NCBI GenBank assembly: GCA_011051425.1
Contig: DRLF01000025.1
Coordinates: forward strand, 1 to 11,904
Length of the DNA stretch: 11,904 bases
DNA from: Thiolapillus brandeum
GTDB taxonomy: Bacteria > Pseudomonadota > Gammaproteobacteria > Chromatiales > Chromatiaceae
Reading direction: 5' to 3'
The translations under genes were made by a program, and so were the position numbers. Below, one piece after another: positions 1 to 8,555 of this stretch (its first letter is position 1; every line of letters begins with the position of its first letter). The notes under the pieces were generated by a model, which was not told the DNA's origin, made no database searches, and saw only the letters and a list, made by a program, of their open reading frames with translations.

Positions 1-118
1 GACCCAGCTTGTGCGCGCGGGCCCGGCTGCCGGTCATCAACACCAGCGCCAGCGCCGCAAAGAACACGGCACCGGTACCGTAGCCGATTACAGCAATATT
101 GACCATGCCATCGCCCAT
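1..118 (-). CDS. prsK: N-terminal fragment of PEP-CTERM system histidine kinase PrsK (partial)
   Basis: Only the first 39 codons are in the window; the gene runs off its left edge. The visible protein starts MGDGMVNIAVIGYGTGAVFF and has one hydrophobic segment (about residues 6-28) followed by a basic stretch SRARAHK. That layout, with a 'GYG' pair before the first membrane helix, is how I remember the multi-pass PrsK kinases of exosortase loci beginning. PrsK senses a signal at the inner membrane and acts with a sigma-54-dependent regulator, PrsR. Kinase motifs lie outside the window, so the call rests on this short start plus the neighbour prsT. ATG at 118 is chosen as start; ATG at 106 is an alternative. 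Neither has a strong Shine-Dalgarno sequence. In-frame upstream codons run to a TAA with no further ATG, GTG or TTG. It could instead be another membrane protein. Confidence 0.55.
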   Translation of the reverse strand, partial: MGDGMVNIAVIGYGTGAVFFAALALVLMTGSRARAHKLG

Positions 119-378
119 TTGACTAACGTCGGCCGCGGGACCACTACCCCCAATGGAAACCCGTGGCAGAGCAGACTGCCCCCCTTCTTACGCGGGGAAC
201 GGGTCAGCCTGAGCCAGACTGTTTAATGTGTCGAAGGCCGCAATATACCTCGGATCTGCAAGCCGCATCCAGCCACCCAGGGCCTGATTATCGACATTCT
301 TTCCTGGCTTGGCAGAAACAACTCTCCGAAACACAAAGAGTTACGGCTAATTGTCTGATTTCTTTAACAGCATCCATG
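119..378. other. Non-coding gap between prsT and prsK
   Basis: I see no convincing gene in these 260 bases. On the minus strand, the direction of prsK, a TATATT -10-like box lies at 247-242, but no good -35 sits at the right distance. A short inverted repeat, GGCAG and CTGCC with a six-base gap, lies at about 165-180, roughly 50 bases upstream of the prsK start. The size of the gap compared with 30-87 bp elsewhere on this strand suggests prsK has its own promoter. I looked for a sigma-54 -24/-12 element (GG-N10-GC) and did not find a convincing one. Confidence 0.4.
313..342 (-). terminator. Possible weak terminator after prsT
   Basis: Read on the minus strand, AACTCT and AGAGTT can pair as a 6-bp stem around an 11-base loop (342-320), starting 37 bases past the prsT stop codon. 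The stem is followed by a partly T-rich stretch, GTTTCTG. The stem is short and AT-rich and the T tract is broken, so this is a weak candidate. It agrees with the wide gap before prsK. Confidence 0.2.
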
Positions 379-3021
379 TTACAGTCCCGAAAGGGCAGCA
401 CGGGCCGTTTCGATGCCATCGTAGCTTGCGCCATCCTCCACCGCTTTGCCGAGATGCTCCCGGGCGGCTGCCTTGTCCCCTTTTTTGAGGTAGGCCATGC
501 CCAAGTGATACTGGAAGACCGGAACCCCAGGCGCTTTTTCGACAACACGCTTGAGCATCTCGACAGCCTTGTCGTAGTCTCCCAGGCGATAATAGACCCA
601 GCCTGCGGTATCGAGGAAGGGCGGCTGCTCGTGGCTTTCCAAAACCTTGGCGAGCTCCGCCGCCTGGGCCAATCCTGCCTCATCCGCCTGATGATCCGAT
701 AGCAGCGCCGCCAGATTATTAATGGCGACTACATTGTCCGGCTGATATTCCAGCACCTTCTCATAGGAAGATATGGCCGCCTGATAGTCCCCCATCTGCT
801 CCCGGACACCGCTTAGCGCAAGCAGGATGTTGACGTCGGACGGATTCCTGGACAATGCCTTCTCATACGTCGCCAGCGCGCCCGCCAGATCCTTCTGCCC
901 CTGTTGCAGACGCGCCAATTGCATGTACGCAAAGATACCGTCGGGATTGACCTCGATTTGCCGCTCAAACGCCTGCTGGGCCTTGTCGATTTCGTTCTTG
1001 GCAATATAGACAAGCCCAAGTAATTGGTTTGCGGACCGGTGCGCCGGACTCTTCTCCAGCATGGATTTCAGACGCGCCTCCACCTCGGCCAGACGCCCCG
1101 TCTGTATCTCTACCCGCACCAAGTGAGATAGCACCTGGTCCGAACTCGGCGCCTTGACCAGTGCATCTTCATAGGCTTTTCTCGCACCGTCCTTGTCACC
1201 CTGCGCTTCGAGAAGACTCCCCAACCGATAATCGACTTCGGCGGAATCAGGCCATATCGTCTTTAGCCTCTCGATAGCAGTCACAGCCTCCTGGTATTTC
1301 TTCTGCGCAGCAAGAATGTCCGCCCGTGTCAGCAACGCCGGAATGCTGTCGGGATGCCTGGTCAACACCTTATCGATCATCCGGGTCGCCTTGTCATACT
1401 CTTTTCTTGCAAACAGCAACCTCGCTTCGCGCACAAAGCCATCCTCGCTGTCGGGCATGCTGCTCTGCAGCTTCCTTGCAATCTCGCGCATGCCTTCTAC
1501 ATCACCACTCAGAGCAAGAAGATCGAACTTCGCATCCAGCGCCTTCTGGTCATCGGGCCTTTGCTTCAGAATCGCATCGATGTTGTCCAACGCCGCCGTG
1601 GCGTCGCCCTGCTGAATGAAGAAACGCGCCAACTGGAGGCGCAGATCCGCATCACCAGGCGCCAATTCGACGGCCCGCTGTAGCGCGTCTCGAGCAAGCT
1701 CCTTCTCCCCATTCCCATAGTGCGCCGCCGCAAGCAGCCTCAGCACATCAACCGAATCGGGTTGGCCCTTCAACACGGAACGCAAATTGTTGACTGCCTC
1801 GACCCAGTCCTTGTTCGCAAGCGCGAGCCTACCCCTGAGCAACAGCGCATCACTATTGGCGGCATCCACCTTCAATACCTCATCCAGCAGGGCATTGACC
1901 TCGTCTACGCGCCCCTTGCCCTCTGAGAGCAACACCTTGGCCAACATAACGCGCGCCTTGATACCATCCGGCCCATCGCCCTCTGCTTGTATCAAGCCCT
2001 TCAAAAGACTCTCGGCCTTGGTCCGCTTTTTGTTGACAACATACAACTTCGCCAGAGCGACTTTCAGATCCACCATTTCCGGGTGATTCTGTATCGCCGC
2101 CTCCAGCACTCGAATCGCCTCTTCGCCAGATCGCTTGGTCGAGAGAAATTCAGCGAGAACGGTATAGCGCTGCGCATCCTTGGGATCCGCCTCGATCGCC
2201 TCCCTCAAGACTTGCTCGGCTTTATCCAACTGGTCCTGCTGGGAAAGGAAAGAAGCCAACCTGATGCGATACCCATAATCATCGGGCTTTCGGTCGATGA
2301 TCTGGCGAAGCACTTTTTCCGCCTTCCCTGAATCGCCGTTCTTCTGGTAGAACTGGCTCAGCCTCAATAAAACGACAATCGGTTCATCGGTCGATGACAC
2401 CGCATCGAGCATGACCTTCTCCGCATCGTCCAGGCGCCCCTTCTGATCATACAGACTCGCCAGCAACAATGCCGCCGATCGCAATCCCGGGCTCTTCGCA
2501 TGCACCTTCTCCAGCTGGGACACCGCCTTGTCAACCTCACCTTCGGCGACCCACAAGCTCGCCTGAAGCGTCAGGCCTTCCAGATTTTCTGGATCCTTCT
2601 CCAGCACTTCGCGGACCTGTTCCTGCGCCAATGCCCTAGAATTGGCGACCCTCTGCATTTCCCCGCTCGCCTCCTCTGCCGTCGCACGTGCAAGATAGAA
2701 CTTCGCCGTCTGAATCTTCGCCTCGAGTAAATCCGGATCCAGTTCGGCCGCCTTGCTGTAGTTCCCAAACGCCTTTATCCAGTTCTGGTCAGCCTCTTCT
2801 ATGCGCCCTATGTACAGATACGCCTCCGCAGTCTTTGGGTCGATCTGGAGAACGTTCTTGAACTCGATGCGGGCCTTCGCATAATTCTTGTCAGCGAAAT
2901 ACTCCTTTCCTCGCTCCAGGTATTTTGCTTTGCGCTCTTCCTTTCCGCCGCACGACGAGAGAACGCTGCTTACCAGCAGCAGGACCACCACCCGATAGAT
3001 CCAACCATATTTAGAAACCAT
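379..3021 (-). CDS. prsT: PrsT, TPR-repeat lipoprotein of the PEP-CTERM/exosortase system
   Basis: Encodes 880 aa. Residues 1-23 form a lipoprotein signal peptide: basic start, hydrophobic core VVVLLLVSSV, and lipobox LSSC with the lipidated Cys at residue 24. From about residue 30 almost to the end the protein is tandem tetratricopeptide repeats, roughly two dozen by length, with repeated A-x-YL, ALxLxP and DP endings. A C24 lipoprotein followed by Gly-Gly is expected in the outer membrane, with the TPR coil in the periplasm. Length and layout match the PrsT family, which occurs in exosortase genomes with EPS genes and is thought to aid export or assembly; its exact role is not established. 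The frame is open further upstream to 3240, inside the end of fcl, but ATG at 3021 is the start: it has GGAG about 8 bases ahead and gives the signal peptide directly. It lies 79 bp after fcl, probably in the same operon. Confidence 0.9.
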   Translation of the reverse strand: MVSKYGWIYRVVVLLLVSSVLSSCGGKEERKAKYLERGKEYFADKNYAKARIEFKNVLQIDPKTAEAYLYIGRIEEADQNWIKAFGNYSKAAELDPDLLEAKIQTAKFYLARATAEEASGEMQRVANSRALAQEQVREVLEKDPENLEGLTLQASLWVAEGEVDKAVSQLEKVHAKSPGLRSAALLLASLYDQKGRLDDAEKVMLDAVSSTDEPIVVLLRLSQFYQKNGDSGKAEKVLRQIIDRKPDDYGYRIRLASFLSQQDQLDKAEQVLREAIEADPKDAQRYTVLAEFLSTKRSGEEAIRVLEAAIQNHPEMVDLKVALAKLYVVNKKRTKAESLLKGLIQAEGDGPDGIKARVMLAKVLLSEGKGRVDEVNALLDEVLKVDAANSDALLLRGRLALANKDWVEAVNNLRSVLKGQPDSVDVLRLLAAAHYGNGEKELARDALQRAVELAPGDADLRLQLARFFIQQGDATAALDNIDAILKQRPDDQKALDAKFDLLALSGDVEGMREIARKLQSSMPDSEDGFVREARLLFARKEYDKATRMIDKVLTRHPDSIPALLTRADILAAQKKYQEAVTAIERLKTIWPDSAEVDYRLGSLLEAQGDKDGARKAYEDALVKAPSSDQVLSHLVRVEIQTGRLAEVEARLKSMLEKSPAHRSANQLLGLVYIAKNEIDKAQQAFERQIEVNPDGIFAYMQLARLQQGQKDLAGALATYEKALSRNPSDVNILLALSGVREQMGDYQAAISSYEKVLEYQPDNVVAINNLAALLSDHQADEAGLAQAAELAKVLESHEQPPFLDTAGWVYYRLGDYDKAVEMLKRVVEKAPGVPVFQYHLGMAYLKKGDKAAAREHLGKAVEDGASYDGIETARAALSGL

Positions 3022-3100
3022 CACATTCTCCAATACCCTGAACTCTATACCCACGCGGATTCTTCTTGACCGGCAGCACACCCTGAAAAGGGGCTCTTTG

Positions 3101-4048
3101 TCAGACAACGCCGCGCAATTCTCCAATCTTCCCAAGATACCACTGGTAGGTCTGTTCAATACCTTCCCTGAGACCAATCCTTGGCTTCCAGCCCAAGCCG
3201 TTGATCCTCGTCGTATCCACCAGTTTCCTGGGCGTCCCATCCGGCTTCGACGTATCGTATTCTATACGCCCGTCGAACCCAATGATCTCCCGGACCAGGC
3301 CGGCCAGGCTGGCAATGCTGATATCCTTTCCCACCCCAATGTTGACAATATCCGTTTCATCGTAATTCCGCATAAGGAACAGGCATGCGTCTGCCAGATC
3401 GTCGACATGCAGAAACTCGCGCAATGCCTTGCCAGTCCCCCACAACGTAACTGCCGGCAGGCCGGACTCCTTTGCCTCATGAAACTTGCGAATCATCGCA
3501 GGCAAGACATGCGATTTCTCCAGATCGAAGTTGTCACCCTGCCCATACAGATTGGTGGGCATGGCCGCGATGAACCGGCAGCCATGTTGCCGATTATAAG
3601 CCTGACAGAGCTTTATACCGGCAATTTTTGCCACCGCATACCATTCATTGGTCGATTCAAGCGGACCCGACAGCAAATATTCCTCCTTCAACGGCTGGGG
3701 CGCCATCCGAGGGTAGATACAGGTACTTCCCAGCGCTAGCAACTTCTTGACCTCGGACCGGTATGCGGCATCGACAACGTTCGCCTCCATCATCAAGTTG
3801 TCATAGATGAAGTCCGCTGGATAACGATCATTGGCAAGTATGCCACCGACCCGGGCGGCCGCGAGGAACACATAGTCGGGCCTCTCCGCCTGGAAGAACT
3901 CCCTGACTGCACCCTGCTCCCTGAGATCCAGGTCCTTGCTAGTCCTGAGAACCAGGTTATCGTAACCTTCCGCCCAGAGGCGACGGACGATGGCCGATCC
4001 TACCAGGCCACGATGGCCTGCCACGTAAATCTTTTCATGTTTCAGCAT
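3101..4048 (-). CDS. fcl: GDP-L-fucose synthase (GDP-4-keto-6-deoxymannose epimerase/reductase)
   Basis: Encodes 315 aa, the usual length for this short-chain dehydrogenase family. It carries out the last two steps of GDP-L-fucose synthesis: 3,5-epimerisation, then NADPH-dependent reduction of GDP-4-keto-6-deoxy-mannose, in the cytoplasm. The N-terminal nucleotide-binding motif is GHRGLVGS at residues 11-18. The catalytic set is intact: Ser108 and Cys110 in LGSTCIYP, Tyr137 and Lys141 in YAVAK, and His180 in EKSHVLP, each one residue later than in the E. coli enzyme. The motifs PTNLYGQGDNFD and REFLHVDDLADA are also typical of the family. It starts 30 bp after gmd, which makes its substrate, so the two surely act in sequence. 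The Shine-Dalgarno region is weak (GCGAG), so translation may depend on coupling to gmd. Other name: wcaG. Confidence 0.96.
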   Translation of the reverse strand: MLKHEKIYVAGHRGLVGSAIVRRLWAEGYDNLVLRTSKDLDLREQGAVREFFQAERPDYVFLAAARVGGILANDRYPADFIYDNLMMEANVVDAAYRSEVKKLLALGSTCIYPRMAPQPLKEEYLLSGPLESTNEWYAVAKIAGIKLCQAYNRQHGCRFIAAMPTNLYGQGDNFDLEKSHVLPAMIRKFHEAKESGLPAVTLWGTGKALREFLHVDDLADACLFLMRNYDETDIVNIGVGKDISIASLAGLVREIIGFDGRIEYDTSKPDGTPRKLVDTTRINGLGWKPRIGLREGIEQTYQWYLGKIGELRGVV

Positions 4049-4078
4049 GGCAACTCGCCGCTCTGTGTCGTGTGCAGT

Positions 4079-5176
4079 TCATTCGTTATAGTCGAAGGTC
4101 TTGTATCCCTCGCGCTTGCATAATTCATCACGCTCGGCGATCTTCAGATCCTCTCGCACCATTTCCGATACCATCTGCTCAAGCGTTATCTCCGGCACCC
4201 ACCCCAGCTTCTCCCTCGCCTTGGTCGAGTCCCCAAGCAGCGTCTCCACTTCTGTAGGCCTGAAATAGCGCGGGTCGACTTCCACCAGAACACGGCCACT
4301 GTTCGTATCGATGCCTTTCTCCTCCACGCCCGAACCTTCCCACCTGATGCTGATCCCAACCTCTGCAAAAGCGGCGTCCACGAACTCCCTGACCGAGCGC
4401 TGCACACCTGTCGAGATGCAGTAGTCGTCCGGCTCGTCCTGCTGGAGCATGAGCCACTGCATGGCCACGTAATCCTTGGCATGCCCCCAATCTCTCTTGG
4501 AGTCAAGATTCCCGAGATAGAGACAGTCCTGCAAGCCAAGCTTTATGCGAGCAACCGCGCGAGTGATCTTTCGAGTGACAAAAGTCTCCCCCCGGACGGG
4601 TGATTCATGGTTGAACAGGATCCCGTTACATGCATAGATCCCGTAGGCCTCCCGGTAATTGACACAGATCCAGTATGAGTACAGCTTGGCAACCGCATAT
4701 GGACTGCGCGGATAAAACGGTGTCGTCTCCTTCTGGGGAATCTCCTGGACCTTGCCGAACAACTCGCTCGTCGATGCCTGGTAGAACCTGGTCTTTTTCT
4801 CGAGGCCGAGAATCCGTATGGCTTCCAGGAGCCTCAGCGTGCCGAGCGCGTCTGCATTGGCCGTATACTCCGGCGTCTCAAATGAGACCGCGACGTGACT
4901 TTGTGCGGCCAGATTGTATATCTCGTCCGGCTGAACCTGCTGGATGATGCGGATCAGATTGGTCGAGTCCGTAAGGTCGCCATAGTGCAGCACGAAACGT
5001 CGACCGCGCTCATGAGGATCCTTGTACAGATGATCGATACGGTCAGTATTGAATGACGACGCACGGCGCTTTATGCCGTGAACCGTGTACCCTTTCGCCA
5101 GAAGAAATTCAGCAAGGTAGGCGCCATCCTGACCAGTTATACCGGTAATCAAAGCTGTTTTTTTCGAATACGACAT
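4079..5176 (-). CDS. gmd: GDP-mannose 4,6-dehydratase
   Basis: Encodes 365 aa, close to the usual 345-375. It turns GDP-D-mannose into GDP-4-keto-6-deoxy-D-mannose using bound NADP, the first committed step to GDP-L-fucose (and GDP-rhamnose or perosamine). The Rossmann motif TGITGQDG is at residues 11-18. The catalytic residues are visible: Thr136 and Glu138 in QASTSELFG, and Tyr160 with Lys164 in SPYAVAK. The segment [16 protein letters not shown] near residues 189-204 and [11 protein letters not shown] near 227-237 are family signatures. The frame is open to 5248, but ATG at 5176 is preferred: GGGTGA lies just upstream and the protein then starts like other Gmd enzymes, a few residues before the nucleotide-binding strand. 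The next gene is fcl, so the pathway here leads to L-fucose. Confidence 0.96.
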   Translation of the reverse strand: MSYSKKTALITGITGQDGAYLAEFLLAKGYTVHGIKRRASSFNTDRIDHLYKDPHERGRRFVLHYGDLTDSTNLIRIIQQVQPDEIYNLAAQSHVAVSFETPEYTANADALGTLRLLEAIRILGLEKKTRFYQASTSELFGKVQEIPQKETTPFYPRSPYAVAKLYSYWICVNYREAYGIYACNGILFNHESPVRGETFVTRKITRAVARIKLGLQDCLYLGNLDSKRDWGHAKDYVAMQWLMLQQDEPDDYCISTGVQRSVREFVDAAFAEVGISIRWEGSGVEEKGIDTNSGRVLVEVDPRYFRPTEVETLLGDSTKAREKLGWVPEITLEQMVSEMVREDLKIAERDELCKREGYKTFDYNE

Positions 5177-5192
5177 ATCACCCAAACCCCTT

Positions 5193-5221
5193 GCTGTACA
5201 TACCACATATGTTGTTGACAA
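5193..5221 (-). promoter_or_regulatory. Candidate internal promoter with overlapping palindrome, upstream of gmd
   Basis: On the minus strand a -35-like TTGTCA (5221-5216, five of six matches to TTGACA) and a poor -10-like TACAGC (5198-5193) are 17 bp apart and end 17 bases before the gmd start. The -35 box lies inside a perfect 11-base palindrome, TGTTGACAACA, at 5213-5223. This could be a regulated internal promoter for gmd-fcl-prsT, but the -10 is weak and the match may be chance. Confidence 0.25.
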
Positions 5222-5263
5222 CACTCCCGGAGAGCCCCGGAGCTTCATGCCCGATTTGACATT

Positions 5264-6904
5264 TCACAGGATTCCCCTAATAGCCACCACACCTAAAGAC
5301 GCCAGGGACGACACTGTGAAAATATTGATCCTGCTTCTCATGTGTTTGATAACGACCTCGACCCCGTAGAAGAGCACTATAACCTGCAACATGAATTTGA
5401 CAATATCGAAATCCGCATAACCCGCCTCGGACATGAGCGCCAAGGCAAGCACGATCAATACCACCAGATAGTCCAGTGGCGTAACCTGGAAGAACTCATC
5501 CTTGGATGATCTGACCGCTACCGCCACCGCTAGCACAAGAACACCGAAGAACACTCTGTGCACCAGCACATCGCTTTGCAGGAAGGGTGGCGGATAGTGT
5601 TCGACCAGATATACCGCAAAGGCAATGGCCACATACAGAATCAATCGCAGGAAGAGAAACCAGGCACGATACCCGAACCACAACCTCGCAAAGAGAAGCA
5701 GGAACAGGATGGATGCGCCTACTGCCAGATCCCCCGGCACCTGTGCCGAGGTAGTAGTCGCCATGACGAGAAATACCGACAGCATGACCTGGATAAGCTT
5801 GTGATCGATGGATGTCAAAGCACCATCAGGGCGAAGCGCATTGGCCAGACCCGATATAACCCCTTTGGCGCCTGCTCCATGGGCACGCCACCCCCTGCGC
5901 TCAGCAACAGATAACGAGGCAAAGATCGACACACAGATAGCGAGATATATACCAAGCAGGATCGAGTCCGCCTCGTACGGCATCAGAACGGCTGACAACA
6001 CCAGCAATGCCTGTAGCGAATAAATGACTATTACTGATTCATAATGGTGAAATCCCAGCTCCAGCAGGCGGTGATGAATGTGATTCTTGGTTGCCTTGAA
6101 CCAATTCATGCCGCCTTTCACTCGCTGATAAAAGACCGAAAGAATATCCATTACCGGCAACCCAAGCAGGAGGGCAGGTAATGCCGGGCTGAGCGCCTGG
6201 TTGGATATTTGCGTCAGGTAAACCACAAGAAACGCGAGCGTAAAACCAAGAAACTGACTCCCTCCATCCCCCATGAACACCCTGGCTGGATGCGAGTTGA
6301 ACCTGAGAAATCCAAACACGCCGCCCATAGCCGCCGTCGCTACCAGGACAACCACGTTGTCCGATGCCTGGTTGGCCAGATAGGCAATTGCGCCCAGACT
6401 AAGAATGGACTCCCCACCCGCCAGGCCGTCCAGACCGTCGGAGTGGTTGATGGCGTTGATAACACCTACCATGGCGATAACCGTGAATATCCTGCCAAAT
6501 GTCTCGTCTATGGGATCGAGACCCATGAGCGGCAGATGGGAGACATAGAGATCCCCATGATATACGACCAACAGTACCGCAATGAACTGGCCAACGAATT
6601 TTACGTAGTGTCCCAGCTCCTTTATGTCATCCCACACACCGAACACAAGCAACACCAAGGCGCCAAGCAGATATGACTGCACAAGGTCATTCGATGGCAA
6701 CCACAAGGCCAGCGGCAATACGGCTCCCAGCACGATCCCCACACCGCCGACCCGTGGTATCGGCGTTGCATGGACCTTGCGCGGGTCCGGCTTGTCCATC
6801 ATTCCCAGCACCGGCGCATAGCGGATCAGCAGGGGGATGATTGCCATGCTGATGGCCATGGCAATGACAAATACCAGAAGAGCGGTGCTCCAGTCGTTAC
6901 CCAA
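5264..6904 (-). CDS. WecA/MraY-type undecaprenyl-phosphate sugar-1-phosphate transferase with C-terminal membrane extension
   Basis: Encodes 546 aa of an integral membrane enzyme of the glycosyltransferase 4 / MraY-WecA family. These enzymes move a sugar phosphate, often GlcNAc-1-P, from a UDP-sugar to undecaprenyl phosphate and so start a lipid-linked glycan. Visible motifs are DKPDPRKVH (37-45), PRVGG (50-54), the acidic pair WDD (91-93), NHSDGLDGLAGG (153-164), RVFMGDGGSQFLG (208-220) and the sugar-recognition HIHH at 275-278. About eleven membrane segments fill residues 1-335. Family members usually end near 350-380. Here a further 200 residues, with about six more hydrophobic segments (roughly 369-545), follow; I do not recognise this part. 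The sugar cannot be told from sequence. The start is TTG at 6904, with GGAG ten bases upstream; no ATG exists before the upstream in-frame stop, and a CTG one codon earlier is also possible. It lies 38 bp after xrtD and 87 bp before gmd. Confidence 0.88.
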   Translation of the reverse strand: MGNDWSTALLVFVIAMAISMAIIPLLIRYAPVLGMMDKPDPRKVHATPIPRVGGVGIVLGAVLPLALWLPSNDLVQSYLLGALVLLVFGVWDDIKELGHYVKFVGQFIAVLLVVYHGDLYVSHLPLMGLDPIDETFGRIFTVIAMVGVINAINHSDGLDGLAGGESILSLGAIAYLANQASDNVVVLVATAAMGGVFGFLRFNSHPARVFMGDGGSQFLGFTLAFLVVYLTQISNQALSPALPALLLGLPVMDILSVFYQRVKGGMNWFKATKNHIHHRLLELGFHHYESVIVIYSLQALLVLSAVLMPYEADSILLGIYLAICVSIFASLSVAERRGWRAHGAGAKGVISGLANALRPDGALTSIDHKLIQVMLSVFLVMATTTSAQVPGDLAVGASILFLLLFARLWFGYRAWFLFLRLILYVAIAFAVYLVEHYPPPFLQSDVLVHRVFFGVLVLAVAVAVRSSKDEFFQVTPLDYLVVLIVLALALMSEAGYADFDIVKFMLQVIVLFYGVEVVIKHMRSRINIFTVSSLASLGVVAIRGIL

Positions 6905-6942
6905 CAGAACTGTACTCCAGATGAATCGCCGTGGAACCGGCG

Positions 6943-8526
6943 TTAGTTAGGGATATAGGCATCAAGCGCTGGTACAAGCACGTTCAGCAAGGATTTCATC
7001 TTGTCCTCAGCCTCATCAATACTTTCATCCGGCTTCAGTAATACCGTCAGGCGCACCAGGGCGCCGTCGGTTCGGTTACGCGTCAACGCATCCCAGAACA
7101 AGTACCATTTGACGAGGTACTCGTTGGTTATAATTCGACCACGCTGCTGGAACCAATAGTAGACCAGTTGCACATAATCCCCTTTTCTTATCAAGAGCCT
7201 GTTGACCTCCAGCACGTCCTTTCCTGCCCTTATGCCAGGCAACCGGACAACCTTGTGATCCTTGATCAGCCATCCTCCACCTGGAATACACGAACGGGGT
7301 GAATGCGCAGACTCCCCGGTTTTCTGCGAGGCGTAGTAGGCTGTGTAGAAACTGATCGGCCAGCGCCCCCCATCGGAATAATTGATGATCGTGTAGTCAT
7401 CGAGCTTCAAGGCGTCAAGATAGACCCGATCAAGACGATCCACCCGACCCTTCCATGAACCCAGATGTAGCGGGAATTCGGCAAAGTCGGCGCGGGATGG
7501 CTCTATTTCGTCACGCTGCCCCAGCGCATTCACGCTGGCCAATGCGACAACCAGTAACGAAATGGAAACAACAAGGGGGGAAGGAACTGTCCGTCTCCTC
7601 GGCTCCACATCCTCTGGCGGCTCTTCGGGAAAATCTATTCCAAAGACCTCGCTGAAAGGGCGCTTGTCCTTGCCAAACAACGTCAGCAACCTCATCTCTA
7701 CAAGGAGGAGCACGATGCAGGCCATGAATACAACCCACCCCTCGAAATCGTGAAGAAACCCTTCCGCCTGCTCCTTGCCCCAGAACTCCACCAGTATACC
7801 TATGACCCCGATACGGAAACTGTTCATCAGCACCGTAATCGGGATACTGGACAGGAAGACTACCGCACGTTTCCAGGCCGCGGCCTTGAAAAAATAAACT
7901 GATATAAAGGATAGTGTCATCAAGGGGAATAGATACCGCAACCCGCTGCATGCCTCGACCACCTGCAGCTTATAGGTTCCCAGATCGATGACATTGCCTT
8001 CGAGATATACACTGATCCCAAGCATCCGTATGACAGCCACGCCCAGCCGGGACGAAATCAGCTGCAGTTCTGCGGACAGGTTCTGAAACAGGAAATTGGG
8101 CAGAGGAATCATGAACAACAAAAGGAGCAGCGGCGCCCACAATTCCTTTACCACCCGCCAGCCCGTCAGCGACAAAACCAGTCCGTACAACGTAAAGACA
8201 AGTGCATACTGCATTACCACATACAACGTGGCGAGGTGACCCAACAGGAAGAGCATCAGGGATGCAGCCACCAGGGCGACCCCCGCCCATGACCCCTCGA
8301 ACTTCATCTGGCTCAGCTTGTCTTTCTTCTGCCAGATCAGGAAAAGCACCAGGGGCGGAATGAGGAACCCGTAGCCATATTCCTCGGACACCGTCCAGCG
8401 GTGGACCATGCGCTGGATGCCCTCGAAATAGACAAGTACACTGAGAAACAACGCTATCCTCATCAGCGCCCAGAACACTGGGGTTGCCCGCCACAGGGTG
8501 GCCGGCCGATCTGGCATGGAACTCAT
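6943..8526 (-). CDS. xrtD: Exosortase fused to EpsI domain, XrtD (VPLPA-CTERM) type
   Basis: Encodes 527 aa. Residues 1-285 are a multi-pass exosortase, a transpeptidase-like membrane enzyme that cuts proteins at a short C-terminal sorting signal. The catalytic triad is present: Cys193 in VVEACSGLRYLFP, Arg238 in MNSFRIGVIG, and His259 in GFLHDFEGW. An acidic linker (about 286-312) leads to one more membrane helix (317-333) and a periplasmic EpsI-like domain (about 340-527) with HSPRSCIPGGGW at 408-419, including His408 and Cys413. The fusion, its length and core wording such as VIDLGTYKLQVVEACSGL fit the XrtD group, which pairs with VPLPA-CTERM proteins; XrtA fused to EpsI is the main alternative. 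ATG at 8526 has GGAG six bases ahead; an ATG three codons on is less well placed. It is first in the minus-strand operon, and no substrate with a sorting signal is encoded in the window. Confidence 0.9.
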   Translation of the reverse strand: MSSMPDRPATLWRATPVFWALMRIALFLSVLVYFEGIQRMVHRWTVSEEYGYGFLIPPLVLFLIWQKKDKLSQMKFEGSWAGVALVAASLMLFLLGHLATLYVVMQYALVFTLYGLVLSLTGWRVVKELWAPLLLLLFMIPLPNFLFQNLSAELQLISSRLGVAVIRMLGISVYLEGNVIDLGTYKLQVVEACSGLRYLFPLMTLSFISVYFFKAAAWKRAVVFLSSIPITVLMNSFRIGVIGILVEFWGKEQAEGFLHDFEGWVVFMACIVLLLVEMRLLTLFGKDKRPFSEVFGIDFPEEPPEDVEPRRRTVPSPLVVSISLLVVALASVNALGQRDEIEPSRADFAEFPLHLGSWKGRVDRLDRVYLDALKLDDYTIINYSDGGRWPISFYTAYYASQKTGESAHSPRSCIPGGGWLIKDHKVVRLPGIRAGKDVLEVNRLLIRKGDYVQLVYYWFQQRGRIITNEYLVKWYLFWDALTRNRTDGALVRLTVLLKPDESIDEAEDKMKSLLNVLVPALDAYIPN

Positions 8527-8555
8527 GGACTACTCCGCAAAAATCCCTAATACTG

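Noticed and set aside
288..377. Minus-strand open frame of 29 aa directly after prsT (starts MDAVKEIRQL)
   Set aside because: No good ribosome binding site, very short, and it overlaps the possible terminator; coding is not supported.
163..702. Plus-strand open frame of 179 aa
   Set aside because: Most of it lies antisense to the well-supported end of prsT, and its translation shows no family features.
3098..3739. Plus-strand open frame of 213 aa
   Set aside because: Antisense to fcl, which has all its catalytic residues; the plus-strand translation looks random.
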